64,000 bases of DNA. It comes from Halobacterium salinarum DSM 3754 (GTDB lineage Archaea; Halobacteriota; Halobacteria; Halobacteriales; Halobacteriaceae). The notes beneath the pieces were generated by a model. The model searched no databases, was not told where the DNA came from, and saw nothing but the letters and a program-made list of their open reading frames with translations. Positions 26,262 through 34,506 of this stretch are shown here, in pieces. Position 1 is the first letter of the stretch. Each line of letters begins with the position of its first letter. The DNA lies in assembly GCF_008124605.1 (NCBI RefSeq), contig NZ_VRYN01000003.1, positions 62,001 through 126,000 of the forward strand. Reading direction: 5' to 3'. The translations under genes were made by a program, and so were the position numbers.

Positions 26262-27632
26262 TCACTGCGTTGCCGGCGTGATGACGATATCGCCGTCGTC
26301 GACGCTGACGGTGCCGCCGGTCTGCCTGACGATCCAGTAGACCACCCAGAGCCCGACCCCGGAGCTGTGCTTCAGGGGCGTTTCGGCTTGCCCGGACAGC
26401 ACGCGCTGCTCCGCCTCCGGGATCCCAGGGCCGTTGTCGTGGACGCGAACGGCCAGGGGGTTGCCGGTCACCGACACCTCGACGCGCGGGGCGTCGGTCG
26501 GTGCGTGCTCGGCGGCGTTCGACAGCAGCTCACGGATCCCGAGTCGCAGCCGTTCGTCGACCGCCGCGTCCGCCTCGACGGTCACGACGACGGCGGTCTC
26601 GGCGTGGGCGTCCCGAACCGCCGTCGCCTCCGTGCGCACGATGTCGGCCACCGACTCCGTGCCGGCGTCGCCGCGTGCGAGCGCATCGGCGAGCGCGCGC
26701 GACTTCTCGCTGGTCTCCAGCAACCCCGTCGCTGCGTCCTGGATCGCGGCGAGATCCGGTTCGTGCGTCGCCTGCCCCGCGGCGTCGTCCTCGTCGCCCA
26801 GCCTGGACTCGATGCGGTCGGCGCGCCCCAACACCACGTTCAGGGCGTTTCGCGTGTCGTGGCGGAGCACGCGCCGGAGCACGCGCAGCCGCTGGCTGTG
26901 GTCGCGGCGGTCGGTCACGTCGCGACACACCCAGACGTAGCCGTCAGCGACCGCGGTCATCGTGAGTTCCTGTGGGTACGTCGTGCCGTCCGCACCGCAG
27001 GCCGTCACGATCCCCTGCCACTGCTGTTGGTCGCCGTCGTCGAGGGCCACGAGTGCGTCCGCGATCGGTCCGTGGCTCTCGGACGGGTACAGCGACTGCC
27101 AGGACTGTCCGCGGACGCGCTCCGCGTCCGTGCCGCCGGTGAACGACGCGTTGGCGTACTGGACGGTTTGCTCGGCGTCGTCGATCATTGCGATGCCGTC
27201 CATCGCGGAGTCAAGCGCCGCCATCAGTCGCGCCCGAGAGCGCCCCCGCCACCGGTCTCGCTCCGCGTACGTTCCCGCGACCGCGCCGCCGAGCGCGCCG
27301 AAGCTCGCGTGCTGGATCACCACGTGCTGGACCGTGATCGCGCCGTACGCGCCGGCCAACACCGCCCACAGGTCCAGCGCGAGCACGAGGCCAGCGCCGC
27401 CGACCGCCCACACGGCCACCGCGTCGCCACGCGGCACCGACGACGCGAGCAGCCAGAACCACAGCCCGTACCCGAACACCCCAAGTGTCGGGATGATCAT
27501 TGCGGCGACGCGTACCGGGTGCTCGTAGTCGTCGTGTAACAGGAAGTGCGCCACGCTGGCTGCGGCGAGCACCGCGCCGAGCGCGGCGACCGCCCACTGT
27601 CGTTGGCGTGGCGGCGCGTCGATCCGCGGCAT
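26262..27632 (-). CDS. Membrane sensor histidine kinase with PAS domain
   Basis: A 456-residue protein. About four membrane helices occupy residues 14-121, a PAS domain follows (ALDSAMDGIAMIDDAEQTVQYANASF at about 140-164), and the phosphoacceptor helix VLRRVLRHDTRNALNVV carries His258. The ATPase domain has the N box NAAEHAP, DNGPGIP and GVGLWVVYWIV. Its stimulus is unknown. No response regulator is next to it, which is common for haloarchaeal kinases. The ATG at 27632 is chosen because the nine upstream codons look like leader sequence. It is divergent from tyrA. Confidence 0.88.
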   Translation of the reverse strand: MPRIDAPPRQRQWAVAALGAVLAAASVAHFLLHDDYEHPVRVAAMIIPTLGVFGYGLWFWLLASSVPRGDAVAVWAVGGAGLVLALDLWAVLAGAYGAITVQHVVIQHASFGALGGAVAGTYAERDRWRGRSRARLMAALDSAMDGIAMIDDAEQTVQYANASFTGGTDAERVRGQSWQSLYPSESHGPIADALVALDDGDQQQWQGIVTACGADGTTYPQELTMTAVADGYVWVCRDVTDRRDHSQRLRVLRRVLRHDTRNALNVVLGRADRIESRLGDEDDAAGQATHEPDLAAIQDAATGLLETSEKSRALADALARGDAGTESVADIVRTEATAVRDAHAETAVVVTVEADAAVDERLRLGIRELLSNAAEHAPTDAPRVEVSVTGNPLAVRVHDNGPGIPEAEQRVLSGQAETPLKHSSGVGLWVVYWIVRQTGGTVSVDDGDIVITPATQ

Positions 27633-27739
27633 GTCGCCCAACACACCGAAACCGAACACCCCAACGGTGAAAAAAATCCCGCACCCGGCCGGATCGGGTG
27701 CGAACGCCTTTTAGCAGCCGGGACGCTACACTCGCGTCA

Positions 27740-28477
27740 ATGGAGGTACTCGTTGTCGGGGCCGGCGCGGTCGGACGCTGGGTGGCTGAGACGGTCGCCG
27801 CGCCAGTGGCGTTCGCCGATACCGACCCACAGCGCGCCGTGGCCGCCGCCGACGCCACCGAGAACGCGCGCGCCGTCGCCGTGGACACGGCGGCGTCGTT
27901 CGCGGTCGTCGCGGTGGCGGTCCCGATGCGCGCTGCGGGCGCCGCGATCGACGCTCACGCCGCCGCCGCCGAGCGCGCCATCGTGGATTTCACGGGTGTG
28001 ATGGACGAGCCGCTGGCGGCGATGGCCGCGGCGGGGCCGCCCGGCGTCGAGCGCGCGAGCTTTCACCCGCTGTTCGCGCCGGCGCACGCGCCGGGCCGCA
28101 TCGCGGTGACCGACGGCGACGGCGGGCCGACGGTCGACCGGCTTCGAGGCTGGCTCGCCGACGCCGGCAACGAGCTGGTTGAGGTTCCAGCCGCCGTCCA
28201 CGACGACGCCATGGAGACCATCCAGGGGCGGACTCACGCCGCGATCCTGGCGTTCGCGCTGGCGGCCGACGACGTGCCGGACGCGCTCGCAACCCCGGTC
28301 TACGAGGAGCTATCGCGGCTCGCCGACCGGGTCACCGGTGGCACGCCGGGCGTGTACGCCGACATTCAATCGGCGTTCGGGGGGAGCCAGGAGGTCGCCG
28401 CTGCCGCCGACCGCATCGCGGCTGCGGCGGCCGGCGACGGTGACGCGTTCGCGGAGGTGTACGAGGATGCCAGTTGA
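27740..28477 (+). CDS. tyrA: Prephenate dehydrogenase
   Basis: A 245-residue NAD(P)-dependent enzyme that opens with Rossmann motif VLVVGAGAVGRWVAETV, followed by an AMRAAGA-type loop, a FHPLFAP segment and a helical dimer domain (METIQGRTHAAILAFALA). FHP-FAP corresponds to the conserved HPMFGP of prephenate dehydrogenases. It oxidises prephenate to hydroxyphenylpyruvate for tyrosine synthesis. Its last 11 bases overlap the following methyltransferase-like gene. aroC, aroA, aroQ and aroK are elsewhere in the window. Confidence 0.88.
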   Translation: MEVLVVGAGAVGRWVAETVAAPVAFADTDPQRAVAAADATENARAVAVDTAASFAVVAVAVPMRAAGAAIDAHAAAAERAIVDFTGVMDEPLAAMAAAGPPGVERASFHPLFAPAHAPGRIAVTDGDGGPTVDRLRGWLADAGNELVEVPAAVHDDAMETIQGRTHAAILAFALAADDVPDALATPVYEELSRLADRVTGGTPGVYADIQSAFGGSQEVAAAADRIAAAAAGDGDAFAEVYEDAS

Positions 28478-29858
28478 TCGCGGGGCGGTCCGGGACGCCG
28501 CGAAATACCTCCGTGGCGTTCGCCCCCTCGACCCGGCGGCGCTGCGCGAGTACGTCCCCGGGCAGCCCCACGAAGCCGTCGTGCGCCAGGTGCTCCGCGA
28601 GCAGGCCGCCGACCTGGGGATCATCGAGCGCGCCAACGGAACGTTCGTGGTGCCACCCGAGGAGCCAGTGGGGCCGCCGTTCAACGGCGTGAGTGCGCTC
28701 CCGGAGCGCTACGAGCGCGTGGTCGAGGCGGAGCTCACCGCGGCGTACGGCCCGGACTGGCACCGCGGGGACACCGGGGACAGCCTCCGAGAGACGATCC
28801 GCCGGTTCAAAGACGACTACTACCGCCGGAACCCCGTCGAGTACGACCGCGAGGTCGCGTTGGGGTACGCGGTCTACCATCTGGCGGGCTACTACGCGGC
28901 CGTCCAGTACGTGCTCGCGGGGCTTGCCCGTGATGGGCTGCTCGGCCACGACCTCCGTGTGCTGGACCTCGGCGCGGGGGTCGGCGGGCCGGCGGTGGGG
29001 CTGTTCGACTTCCTGCCCGACGAGGCGCTGGTGGAGTACCACGCCGTCGAGCCGAGCGCCGCCGCCGACGTGCTCGACGCACTGCTGGCCGAAACCCCGC
29101 GCAACGTCCACACGACGATCCACCGGGAGACCGCCGAGTCCTTCCAGCCGGACGGCGAGTACGACCTCGTGTTGGCGTGCTCGGTGCTCTCGGAGCTCGC
29201 CGACGCGGCGTCGGTCCTCCGGAAATACGCCGATGCGATGGCCGCCGACGGGACGGCTCTCGCGCTCGCGCCCGCGGACAAACACACGAGCACGCACCTC
29301 CGAGCGGTGGAGCGCGCCGTCGAGGACGACCCGTTTACCGTGTACGGGCCGACGCCGCGGCTCTGGCCGGATCGCCGGCCGACCGACAGCGGGTGGTCGT
29401 TCGACGAGCGGCCCGCGGTCGAGGTGCCCGCCGTGCAGTCGCGGCTCGCGGACGCCAGCCAGGACCCCGGGGAGTTCCGCCACACCGACGTGCGGTTCTC
29501 GTACTCGCTGTTGCGCCGCGACGACCGCCGCCGGCACGCCGTCGAGCTGTCCGGCGACCGCCTGCTCGCGCTGGGTGACGCCGACGACCGGGTGACCGAT
29601 CGCGCCGACCTGCTCGTGGCCAAGCTCTCTCGGAACCTCGCCGGCGCGGACGCCAACCCCGTCTTCAGGGTGAGCGACGGCAGCCAGACGACGGACTGCT
29701 ATGCCGTGCTGGTTCGACCGACGAGCCTGAACGGCGGCATCGAGGCCGCCGACTACGGCGACCTGGTGTCCATCGAGGACGCCCTCGTGCTCTGGAACGA
29801 CGACGAGGACGCGTACAACCTGGTCGTCGACGAGGAGACGGTTGTCGACGCCGTCTGA
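28467..29858 (+). CDS. Rsm22-like SAM-dependent methyltransferase family protein
   Basis: A 463-residue protein with a class I methyltransferase core: VLDLGAGVGGPAVGLFD (about residues 165-181) for SAM, then YHAVEPSAAADV and DLVLACSVLSEL. The preceding helical region (RRFKDDYYRRNPVEYDREVALGYAVYHLAGYYAAVQYVL) resembles the Rsm22 family linked to ribosomal small subunit assembly. The C-terminal 130 residues are probably an added beta domain. The ATG at 28467 lies within the end of tyrA, giving translational coupling. rRNA as substrate is inferred from family likeness. Confidence 0.65.
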   Translation: MPVDRGAVRDAAKYLRGVRPLDPAALREYVPGQPHEAVVRQVLREQAADLGIIERANGTFVVPPEEPVGPPFNGVSALPERYERVVEAELTAAYGPDWHRGDTGDSLRETIRRFKDDYYRRNPVEYDREVALGYAVYHLAGYYAAVQYVLAGLARDGLLGHDLRVLDLGAGVGGPAVGLFDFLPDEALVEYHAVEPSAAADVLDALLAETPRNVHTTIHRETAESFQPDGEYDLVLACSVLSELADAASVLRKYADAMAADGTALALAPADKHTSTHLRAVERAVEDDPFTVYGPTPRLWPDRRPTDSGWSFDERPAVEVPAVQSRLADASQDPGEFRHTDVRFSYSLLRRDDRRRHAVELSGDRLLALGDADDRVTDRADLLVAKLSRNLAGADANPVFRVSDGSQTTDCYAVLVRPTSLNGGIEAADYGDLVSIEDALVLWNDDEDAYNLVVDEETVVDAV

Positions 29859-29888
29859 CGCCGGGCAGCGGCGGTGACTGCGACAGAC

Positions 29889-29898
29889 CTTTTTACGG
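29889..29898 (+). promoter_or_regulatory. TATA box of the Lrp-family regulator gene
   Basis: CTTTTTACGG is centred about 25 bases before the ATG at 29918, matching a leaderless haloarchaeal promoter. Confidence 0.55.
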
Positions 29899-29917
29899 GC
29901 CGTCGGGATTACCAGTC

Positions 29918-30400
29918 ATGACACTCGACGGGCTCGACGACCTCGACCGAACGATCCTACACGCACTCCAGCGGGACGCCAGAAGCACGTCCTCCCAGGA
30001 CATCGCCGACGAAGCCGACGTATCGGCGAGCACCGTCCGCAACCGCATCGGACGCCTCGAAGAACGCGGGATTCTGACCGGCTACCACGCCGACGTGGAC
30101 TACGAACAGGCGGGCTATCAGTTGTACACGCTCATCGTGTGTACGGCACCGGTGCCACAGCGTGAGGAGCTGGCGGCGGCGGCCGTCGACGTGCCCGGCG
30201 TGGTGCGCGTCGAAGAGGTGATGACCGGGACGGAGAACATCCACGTGTTCGCCGTCGGGGCCGACAGTGACGACCTCAGCCGGATCGGCCGCGATCTCGA
30301 CGAGTTGGGCCTGGAGGTCGCCGATGAGGACCTCATCCGGAGCGTACACGCGGGACCGTTCGATGGGTTCTCGACACCGTCTGCAAACGATACTGAATAA
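29918..30400 (+). CDS. Lrp/AsnC-family transcription regulator
   Basis: A 160-residue protein with an N-terminal winged HTH (LDDLDRTILHALQRDARSTSSQDIADEADVSASTVRNRIGRLEERGIL) and a C-terminal RAM ligand-binding domain (YTLIVCTAP ... VPGVVRVEEVMTGTENIHVFAVG). Such proteins bind amino acids and control transport or metabolism genes. The downstream genes on the same strand are a TrkA-N protein and an amino acid permease, which are natural targets. The long A/T-rich gap after it contains a likely operator. Confidence 0.9.
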   Translation: MTLDGLDDLDRTILHALQRDARSTSSQDIADEADVSASTVRNRIGRLEERGILTGYHADVDYEQAGYQLYTLIVCTAPVPQREELAAAAVDVPGVVRVEEVMTGTENIHVFAVGADSDDLSRIGRDLDELGLEVADEDLIRSVHAGPFDGFSTPSANDTE

Positions 30401-30429
30401 TATACTCTCTCTTTGGGACGGAATAGCAG

Positions 30430-30455
30430 ATAATGCGGTTATTTTATATAGTTTT
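30430..30455 (+). promoter_or_regulatory. Promoter with inverted repeat before the TrkA-N/permease genes
   Basis: ATAATGCGGTTAT, an ATAA/TTAT inverted repeat, sits at 30430-30442 directly before the TATA box TTTTATATAG. Transcription from it would begin near 30477, leaving a leader of about 30 bases before the ATG at 30508. The repeat overlapping the promoter suits an operator for the neighbouring Lrp protein. Binding is inferred. Confidence 0.45.
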
Positions 30456-30507
30456 GTCCCCACCGATGGGATAGGCGGCGAACCCGGACCGACGCCGCAC
30501 ACCACCC

Positions 30508-30972
30508 ATGCCCGACACCACAACCACGGCCGACACGCCGACACACGCACCGACGGCCGTCATCGGTGGCGGCCACACCGGCCACGAGGTCGCCACACGA
30601 CTGCTCGCGTACGACTCCCCCGTCACACACATCACGACCAGCCCACCACCGGCCGACACACCGGACTCACTCACCGTCCACGTCGTTCCCGCCCTGGACG
30701 GCACCGCCCTCCGCGCCGTTCCTGGTGACCGGCCACACACGGTCGTCGTCATGTGCGTTGACGACGCCAACTCCCTGCTGGTCGCGCAACTCGCCCGCAG
30801 CCGGCTCGATCCCACCCACCTCATCGTCCACATCACCACACCGTCACGATCCCCCGCGTTCGAACGTCTCGACGCCGACATCATCACCACCCCGCACGCG
30901 CTCGCGGCCGCCACCGTCGACTCACACCCGGCCCCGCGAGCCAGCACCCACCACAGCAATGAAAACGCTTGA
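30508..30972 (+). CDS. Lone TrkA-N (RCK-like) Rossmann-domain protein
   Basis: A 154-residue protein made of a single nucleotide-binding domain: AVIGGGHTGHEVATRLL, then DDANSLLVAQLARSRLDPTHLIVHITTPSRSPAFERLDADIITTPHALA, which follows the TrkA-N consensus (dinucleotide loop, D-NL--A-LAR, F--LGAD-VI-P). There is no TrkA-C domain. The ends are rich in Thr, Pro, Ser and His. Its last 14 bases overlap the start of the amino acid permease, so the two are translationally coupled. A role as a soluble gating or regulatory subunit of that permease is inferred. Confidence 0.75.
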   Translation: MPDTTTTADTPTHAPTAVIGGGHTGHEVATRLLAYDSPVTHITTSPPPADTPDSLTVHVVPALDGTALRAVPGDRPHTVVVMCVDDANSLLVAQLARSRLDPTHLIVHITTPSRSPAFERLDADIITTPHALAAATVDSHPAPRASTHHSNENA

Positions 30973-33145
30973 GCGAGACCTCGGCCTCGGCGCGGTGTTC
31001 GCGATCAGCGTCGGCGCAATGATCGGCAGCGGCATCTTCATCCTGCCGGCGCTCGCGCTCAAAATGGCCGGCCCGGCGGTCATCGTGGCGTACCTGCTGG
31101 CCGGCCTGCTCGTCGTCCCGGCCGCCCTCTCGAAATCCGAGATGGCGACCGCGATGCCGGAAGCCGGCGGCACCTACATCTACATCGAGCGCGGCATGGG
31201 GCCGCTTCTGGGCACCGTCGCCGGCGTCGGCACGTGGTTCTCGCTGTCGTTCAAAAGCGCGCTCGCACTCGTCGGCGGCGTCCCCTACCTCGTGTTGCTG
31301 TTCGACCTCCCCGTCCAACCCGTGGCGCTCGGGCTCGCGGCCCTCCTCATCGTCGTGAACCTGCTCGGTGCGAAACAGACCGGTCGGCTCCAAACCGTCA
31401 TCGTCTCGCTCATGCTCGCCGCGCTGGGGTGGTTCGTCGCCGGCAGCGCCGGCCAGGTCCAGCAGGCGAACTTCCAGGGCTTTTTGACCGGCGGCTGGGA
31501 GGGGCTGCTGGCCGCCACCGGACTCGTGTTCGTCTCCTACGCGGGCGTCACGAAGGTCGCCAGCGTCGCCGAGGAGGTCGAAAACCCCGACCGGAACCTC
31601 CCGCTCGGCATCCTCGGCTCGCTTGCGTTCACCACGCTGCTGTACGTCGGCATCGTCGCCGTGATGGTCGGCGTCACGGACTCCGGTGCCGTCGCCGGCT
31701 CGGCCACCCCGGTCGCCGTGGCCGCCGACGCCACCCTCGGCACCGCCGGCGTCTACGCCGTCATCGCCGCCGCGGTGCTCGCGCTCGTCTCCACCGCCAA
31801 CGCCGGCATCCTCTCCTCGTCGCGGTACCCGTTCGCGATGAGCCGCGACCAGCTCGCGCCACCGACGTTCGCCGAGATCCACGACCGCTTTGGCACACCG
31901 ACGACGGCCATCACGCTCACCGGCGCGGTCGTCCTCGCGCTCATCGCGTTCGTCCCCATCCTCGACATCGCGAAGCTCGCCAGCGCCTTCCAGATCCTCG
32001 TGTTCGTGCTCGTGAACCTCGCGCTGGTCGCGTTCCGCACCGGCACCACCGACTACGACCCCGACTTCGAGTCGCCGCTGTACCCCTGGATGCAGGGCTT
32101 CGGCGTGCTCAGTGGGCTGGCGTTGCTCACGCAGATGGGGTGGGTCCCGATCGCCGGCGCGGCCGTCATCACGCTCGGCAGCGTCGTCTGGTACCGCGTC
32201 TACGCCCGGCCTCGCGTCCGCCGCGAGGGCGCTGCGACGGACGTGGTGCGACGGCGGCTGGGCCGCGATGTGCTGACCGAGACCGAAGCCCTCGTCGACG
32301 CCACCGGGGCCGAGGCGGGTGGCCCAGAGGTACTGGTCGCGCTCACCCGTGAGGCCAGCGCCGACCGCGAGCGCGCGCTGCTCTCGCTGGCTGCTGACCG
32401 CGCCCGAAACGAGGACGGGCAGGTCGTCGTCGTCCGGTTCGACGAGGTGCCCGATCAAGCACCCCTCGACCACGCCGCCGACGTGCAGTCGCCGGCCGAC
32501 GTACGCTTCGAGGAGCGCACCGAAGGGCTCTCCACGGAGTTCGACGTCGACATCACGTACGGCGAAGTCGTCAGCCACGACACCAAACGCGCCATCCTGA
32601 ACGTCGCCGAGCAGCGCAGCGTCGACACGGTTGTCGCCGAGCACGAGCGACTGCGGCTGCGTTCGCGGCTGCTCGGCGACCCCATCGACTGGGTGGTGCG
32701 ACACGCCCCCTGTGACGTGTTGCTCGTCGAGAACCGGGGCTACGACGCCCCACAGAACGTCGTGCTTGAGGGCGACGGCGGCCCCTACGATCCCGCGACC
32801 GTCGCCGTCGCCGACGCAGTCGCCGGCGCAGCCGGCGGCACCGTGACCCTCCAGTTCCCGCTGTCCGCGGACCACCCGGACAAACGCCAGGAGACCGTCC
32901 ACGCCTACCAGGACGAGCTCGCCGGCCTGCTGTCGGCACCGGTCAGAACCGCCGACCTCCGGGCGGACGGCGGCGACCAGACCGCCCCCGACCTGGTCGT
33001 CCGGACGGGCGCTCACCGCCGCGTCCGAGGCGGCCGCGGCAGCCACACCCAGACCGCCGCCGACTGCACCGAACTCACGGTCTACCCCCACGAGTCCCGC
33101 CAGCCAGGTCTGCTGCGGCGGCTCGCCGAACGACTCGTGTTCTGA
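30959..33145 (+). CDS. APC-family amino acid permease with C-terminal USP domains
   Basis: A 728-residue fusion. Residues about 10-420 form an amino acid permease with 12 predicted helices; the first holds the substrate-binding GSGIFILPALAL motif, followed by EMATAMPEAGGTYIYIERGMG. The C-terminal 300 residues are cytoplasmic and contain universal-stress-like domains, e.g. EVLVALTREASADRERALLSLAA and HAPCDVLLVENRG. Fusion of permease and USP is known in haloarchaeal cationic amino acid transporters. The ATG at 30959 lies inside the end of the TrkA-N gene. Substrate is not clear. Confidence 0.9.
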   Translation: MKTLERDLGLGAVFAISVGAMIGSGIFILPALALKMAGPAVIVAYLLAGLLVVPAALSKSEMATAMPEAGGTYIYIERGMGPLLGTVAGVGTWFSLSFKSALALVGGVPYLVLLFDLPVQPVALGLAALLIVVNLLGAKQTGRLQTVIVSLMLAALGWFVAGSAGQVQQANFQGFLTGGWEGLLAATGLVFVSYAGVTKVASVAEEVENPDRNLPLGILGSLAFTTLLYVGIVAVMVGVTDSGAVAGSATPVAVAADATLGTAGVYAVIAAAVLALVSTANAGILSSSRYPFAMSRDQLAPPTFAEIHDRFGTPTTAITLTGAVVLALIAFVPILDIAKLASAFQILVFVLVNLALVAFRTGTTDYDPDFESPLYPWMQGFGVLSGLALLTQMGWVPIAGAAVITLGSVVWYRVYARPRVRREGAATDVVRRRLGRDVLTETEALVDATGAEAGGPEVLVALTREASADRERALLSLAADRARNEDGQVVVVRFDEVPDQAPLDHAADVQSPADVRFEERTEGLSTEFDVDITYGEVVSHDTKRAILNVAEQRSVDTVVAEHERLRLRSRLLGDPIDWVVRHAPCDVLLVENRGYDAPQNVVLEGDGGPYDPATVAVADAVAGAAGGTVTLQFPLSADHPDKRQETVHAYQDELAGLLSAPVRTADLRADGGDQTAPDLVVRTGAHRRVRGGRGSHTQTAADCTELTVYPHESRQPGLLRRLAERLVF

Positions 33146-33220
33146 CCCACCGGGCCGCCCCGCAGCCACTGCCCGCCGCTTCCCGAAACGCTCTTTCGCC
33201 GTCGCGCCGACGGCTACACG

Positions 33221-33997
33221 ATGGACGCCGACGAGCCCGAGATTCTCGTGACGAACGACGATGGTATCGACGCACCGGGCATCCGCGCCCTCGCCGACGG
33301 CCTCGACGCGGTTGGCAACGTCACCGTCGTCGCGCCCGCGGACAACCAAAGCGCGACGGGGCGCGCGATGTCCCAGGAGGTCGCCGTCCACGACCACGAC
33401 CTCGGATACGCCGTCGAGGGGACGCCCGCGGACTGCGTGGTCGCCGGGCTGGAGGCGCTCGGCCCGTACCCCGACCTCGTGGTGTCGGGCGTGAACGAGG
33501 GCGGGAACCTCGGGATGTACGTCCTCGGGCGCTCGGGCACCGTCAGTGCGGCCGTCGAAGCGGCGTTCTTCGGCGTGCCCGCGATCGCAGTCTCGATGTA
33601 CATGCGCGAGGAGCAGTTCGGCGAGCCGACCGCAGTCGCCGACTACGAGCACGCCGTCGACGCCACCACACACCTCGCACACGACGCCGTCACCGACGGC
33701 ATCTTCGACACCGCTGACTACCTGAACGTCAACGCCCCCCACCCGGACGCCGACGCCACCGGCGATATGGTGGTCACCCGTCCCTCCCACGCCTACGATA
33801 TGACCGCCGCCCAGACCGGCGACACGGTCACGCTGTACGACCGCCTCTGGGAGGCGATGGCCGCCGGCGACATCCACGACCCCGACGGCACCGACCGCCG
33901 CGCCGTCCTCGACGGCCACGTCTCCGTCTCGCCGCTGACCGCCCCGCACTCGACGGAACACCACGACGCACTCGACGGGATCGCCACGGAGTTCTGA
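33221..33997 (+). CDS. surE: 5'/3'-nucleotidase SurE
   Basis: A 258-residue metal-dependent phosphatase for nucleoside monophosphates. It opens ILVTNDDGIDAPGIRALA, whose Asp-Asp pair binds metal. VVAPADNQSATGRAM (the Asn ligand) and VVSGVNEGGNLGMYVLGRSGTVSAAVEAAFFGVPAIA are further SurE signatures. A CTTTCG box lies about 25 bases before the ATG. It is convergent with the possible microgene at 34004-34163. Confidence 0.95.
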   Translation: MDADEPEILVTNDDGIDAPGIRALADGLDAVGNVTVVAPADNQSATGRAMSQEVAVHDHDLGYAVEGTPADCVVAGLEALGPYPDLVVSGVNEGGNLGMYVLGRSGTVSAAVEAAFFGVPAIAVSMYMREEQFGEPTAVADYEHAVDATTHLAHDAVTDGIFDTADYLNVNAPHPDADATGDMVVTRPSHAYDMTAAQTGDTVTLYDRLWEAMAAGDIHDPDGTDRRAVLDGHVSVSPLTAPHSTEHHDALDGIATEF

Positions 33998-34003
33998 GGC
34001 GCG

Positions 34004-34163
34004 TCAGTCGATCCGGCAGTCCCGCAGCATCGCCGCCGCGTCGACGCGGTCGGCGGTGTTCGTGGGTGCCCCGTCGAACCAGCCGGCCCGCTGGATTTCG
34101 CCGCTGTGCGCTCCGAGGTCGTCGCCGAACTCGGTCGCGGAGCGCGGCGACAGCGCTGTCCAT
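34004..34163 (-). pseudogene. Possible frameshifted microgene with its own promoter
   Basis: Two overlapping frames look like halves of one protein of about 53 residues. The ATG at 34163 begins MDSAVAALRDRV, while the frame ending in the TGA at 34004 reads EFGDDLGAHSGEIQRAGWFD and on to AAAMLRDCRID. Joining them needs a one-base change near 34128. A GTTTTTG box is centred 28 bases before the ATG. It could be an inactivated gene, a recoded gene or a sequencing slip. No family is recognised. Confidence 0.35.
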
Positions 34164-34187
34164 GGCTGGCGTACGACTGGTTGGTGG

Positions 34188-34194
34188 CAAAAAC
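34188..34194 (-). promoter_or_regulatory. TATA-like box of the possible microgene
   Basis: Minus strand GTTTTTG is centred 28 bases before the ATG at 34163, the usual leaderless spacing. Confidence 0.4.
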
Positions 34195-34239
34195 CTGCCG
34201 CCACCGTCGGGCCAGCGCACCCCCAGCGGGGTGGTCGGG

Positions 34240-34506
34240 CTACCGCGTCTCCCGCTGCTCGATTTTGTTCAACTCGATGAGCAGCCGGAACACCGCCTTC
34301 ACGAGGTTGTCGTCGACGCCGAACGCCGCGGCGTTCTCGCCGGCGCGCTCCATCACTGCGTCCTCCTGGGACTCGTCGGTCGTCGACAGCCCCTGCTCGG
34401 CTTTCACGTCGGCGATGGTCTCGGCGACGTACGTGCGTCGCGCGATCAGATCCACGATCTCGCGGTCGATGCTCTCGATCTCCGCGCGGAGTTCGTCCAA
34501 TGTCAT
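34240..34506 (-). CDS. aroQ: Chorismate mutase (AroQ type)
   Basis: An 88-residue all-helical chorismate mutase that converts chorismate to prephenate. MTLDELRAEIESIDREIVDLIARRTYVAETIADVK fits helix 1 with the conserved Arg and Lys residues. The C-terminal helix LVKAVFRLLIELNKIEQRETR completes the AroQ fold. The ATG at 34506 is chosen because it overlaps the aroK stop by exactly four bases (ATGA); the longer frame from 34569 adds a 21-residue polar extension inside aroK. AroK and AroQ act in the same pathway. Confidence 0.9.
   Translation of the reverse strand: MTLDELRAEIESIDREIVDLIARRTYVAETIADVKAEQGLSTTDESQEDAVMERAGENAAAFGVDDNLVKAVFRLLIELNKIEQRETR

Noticed and set aside
30884-33964. A 1026-codon open frame on the minus strand.
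   Set aside because: It is antisense to the permease-USP gene and surE and has no domain-like pattern; the plus-strand genes are certain.
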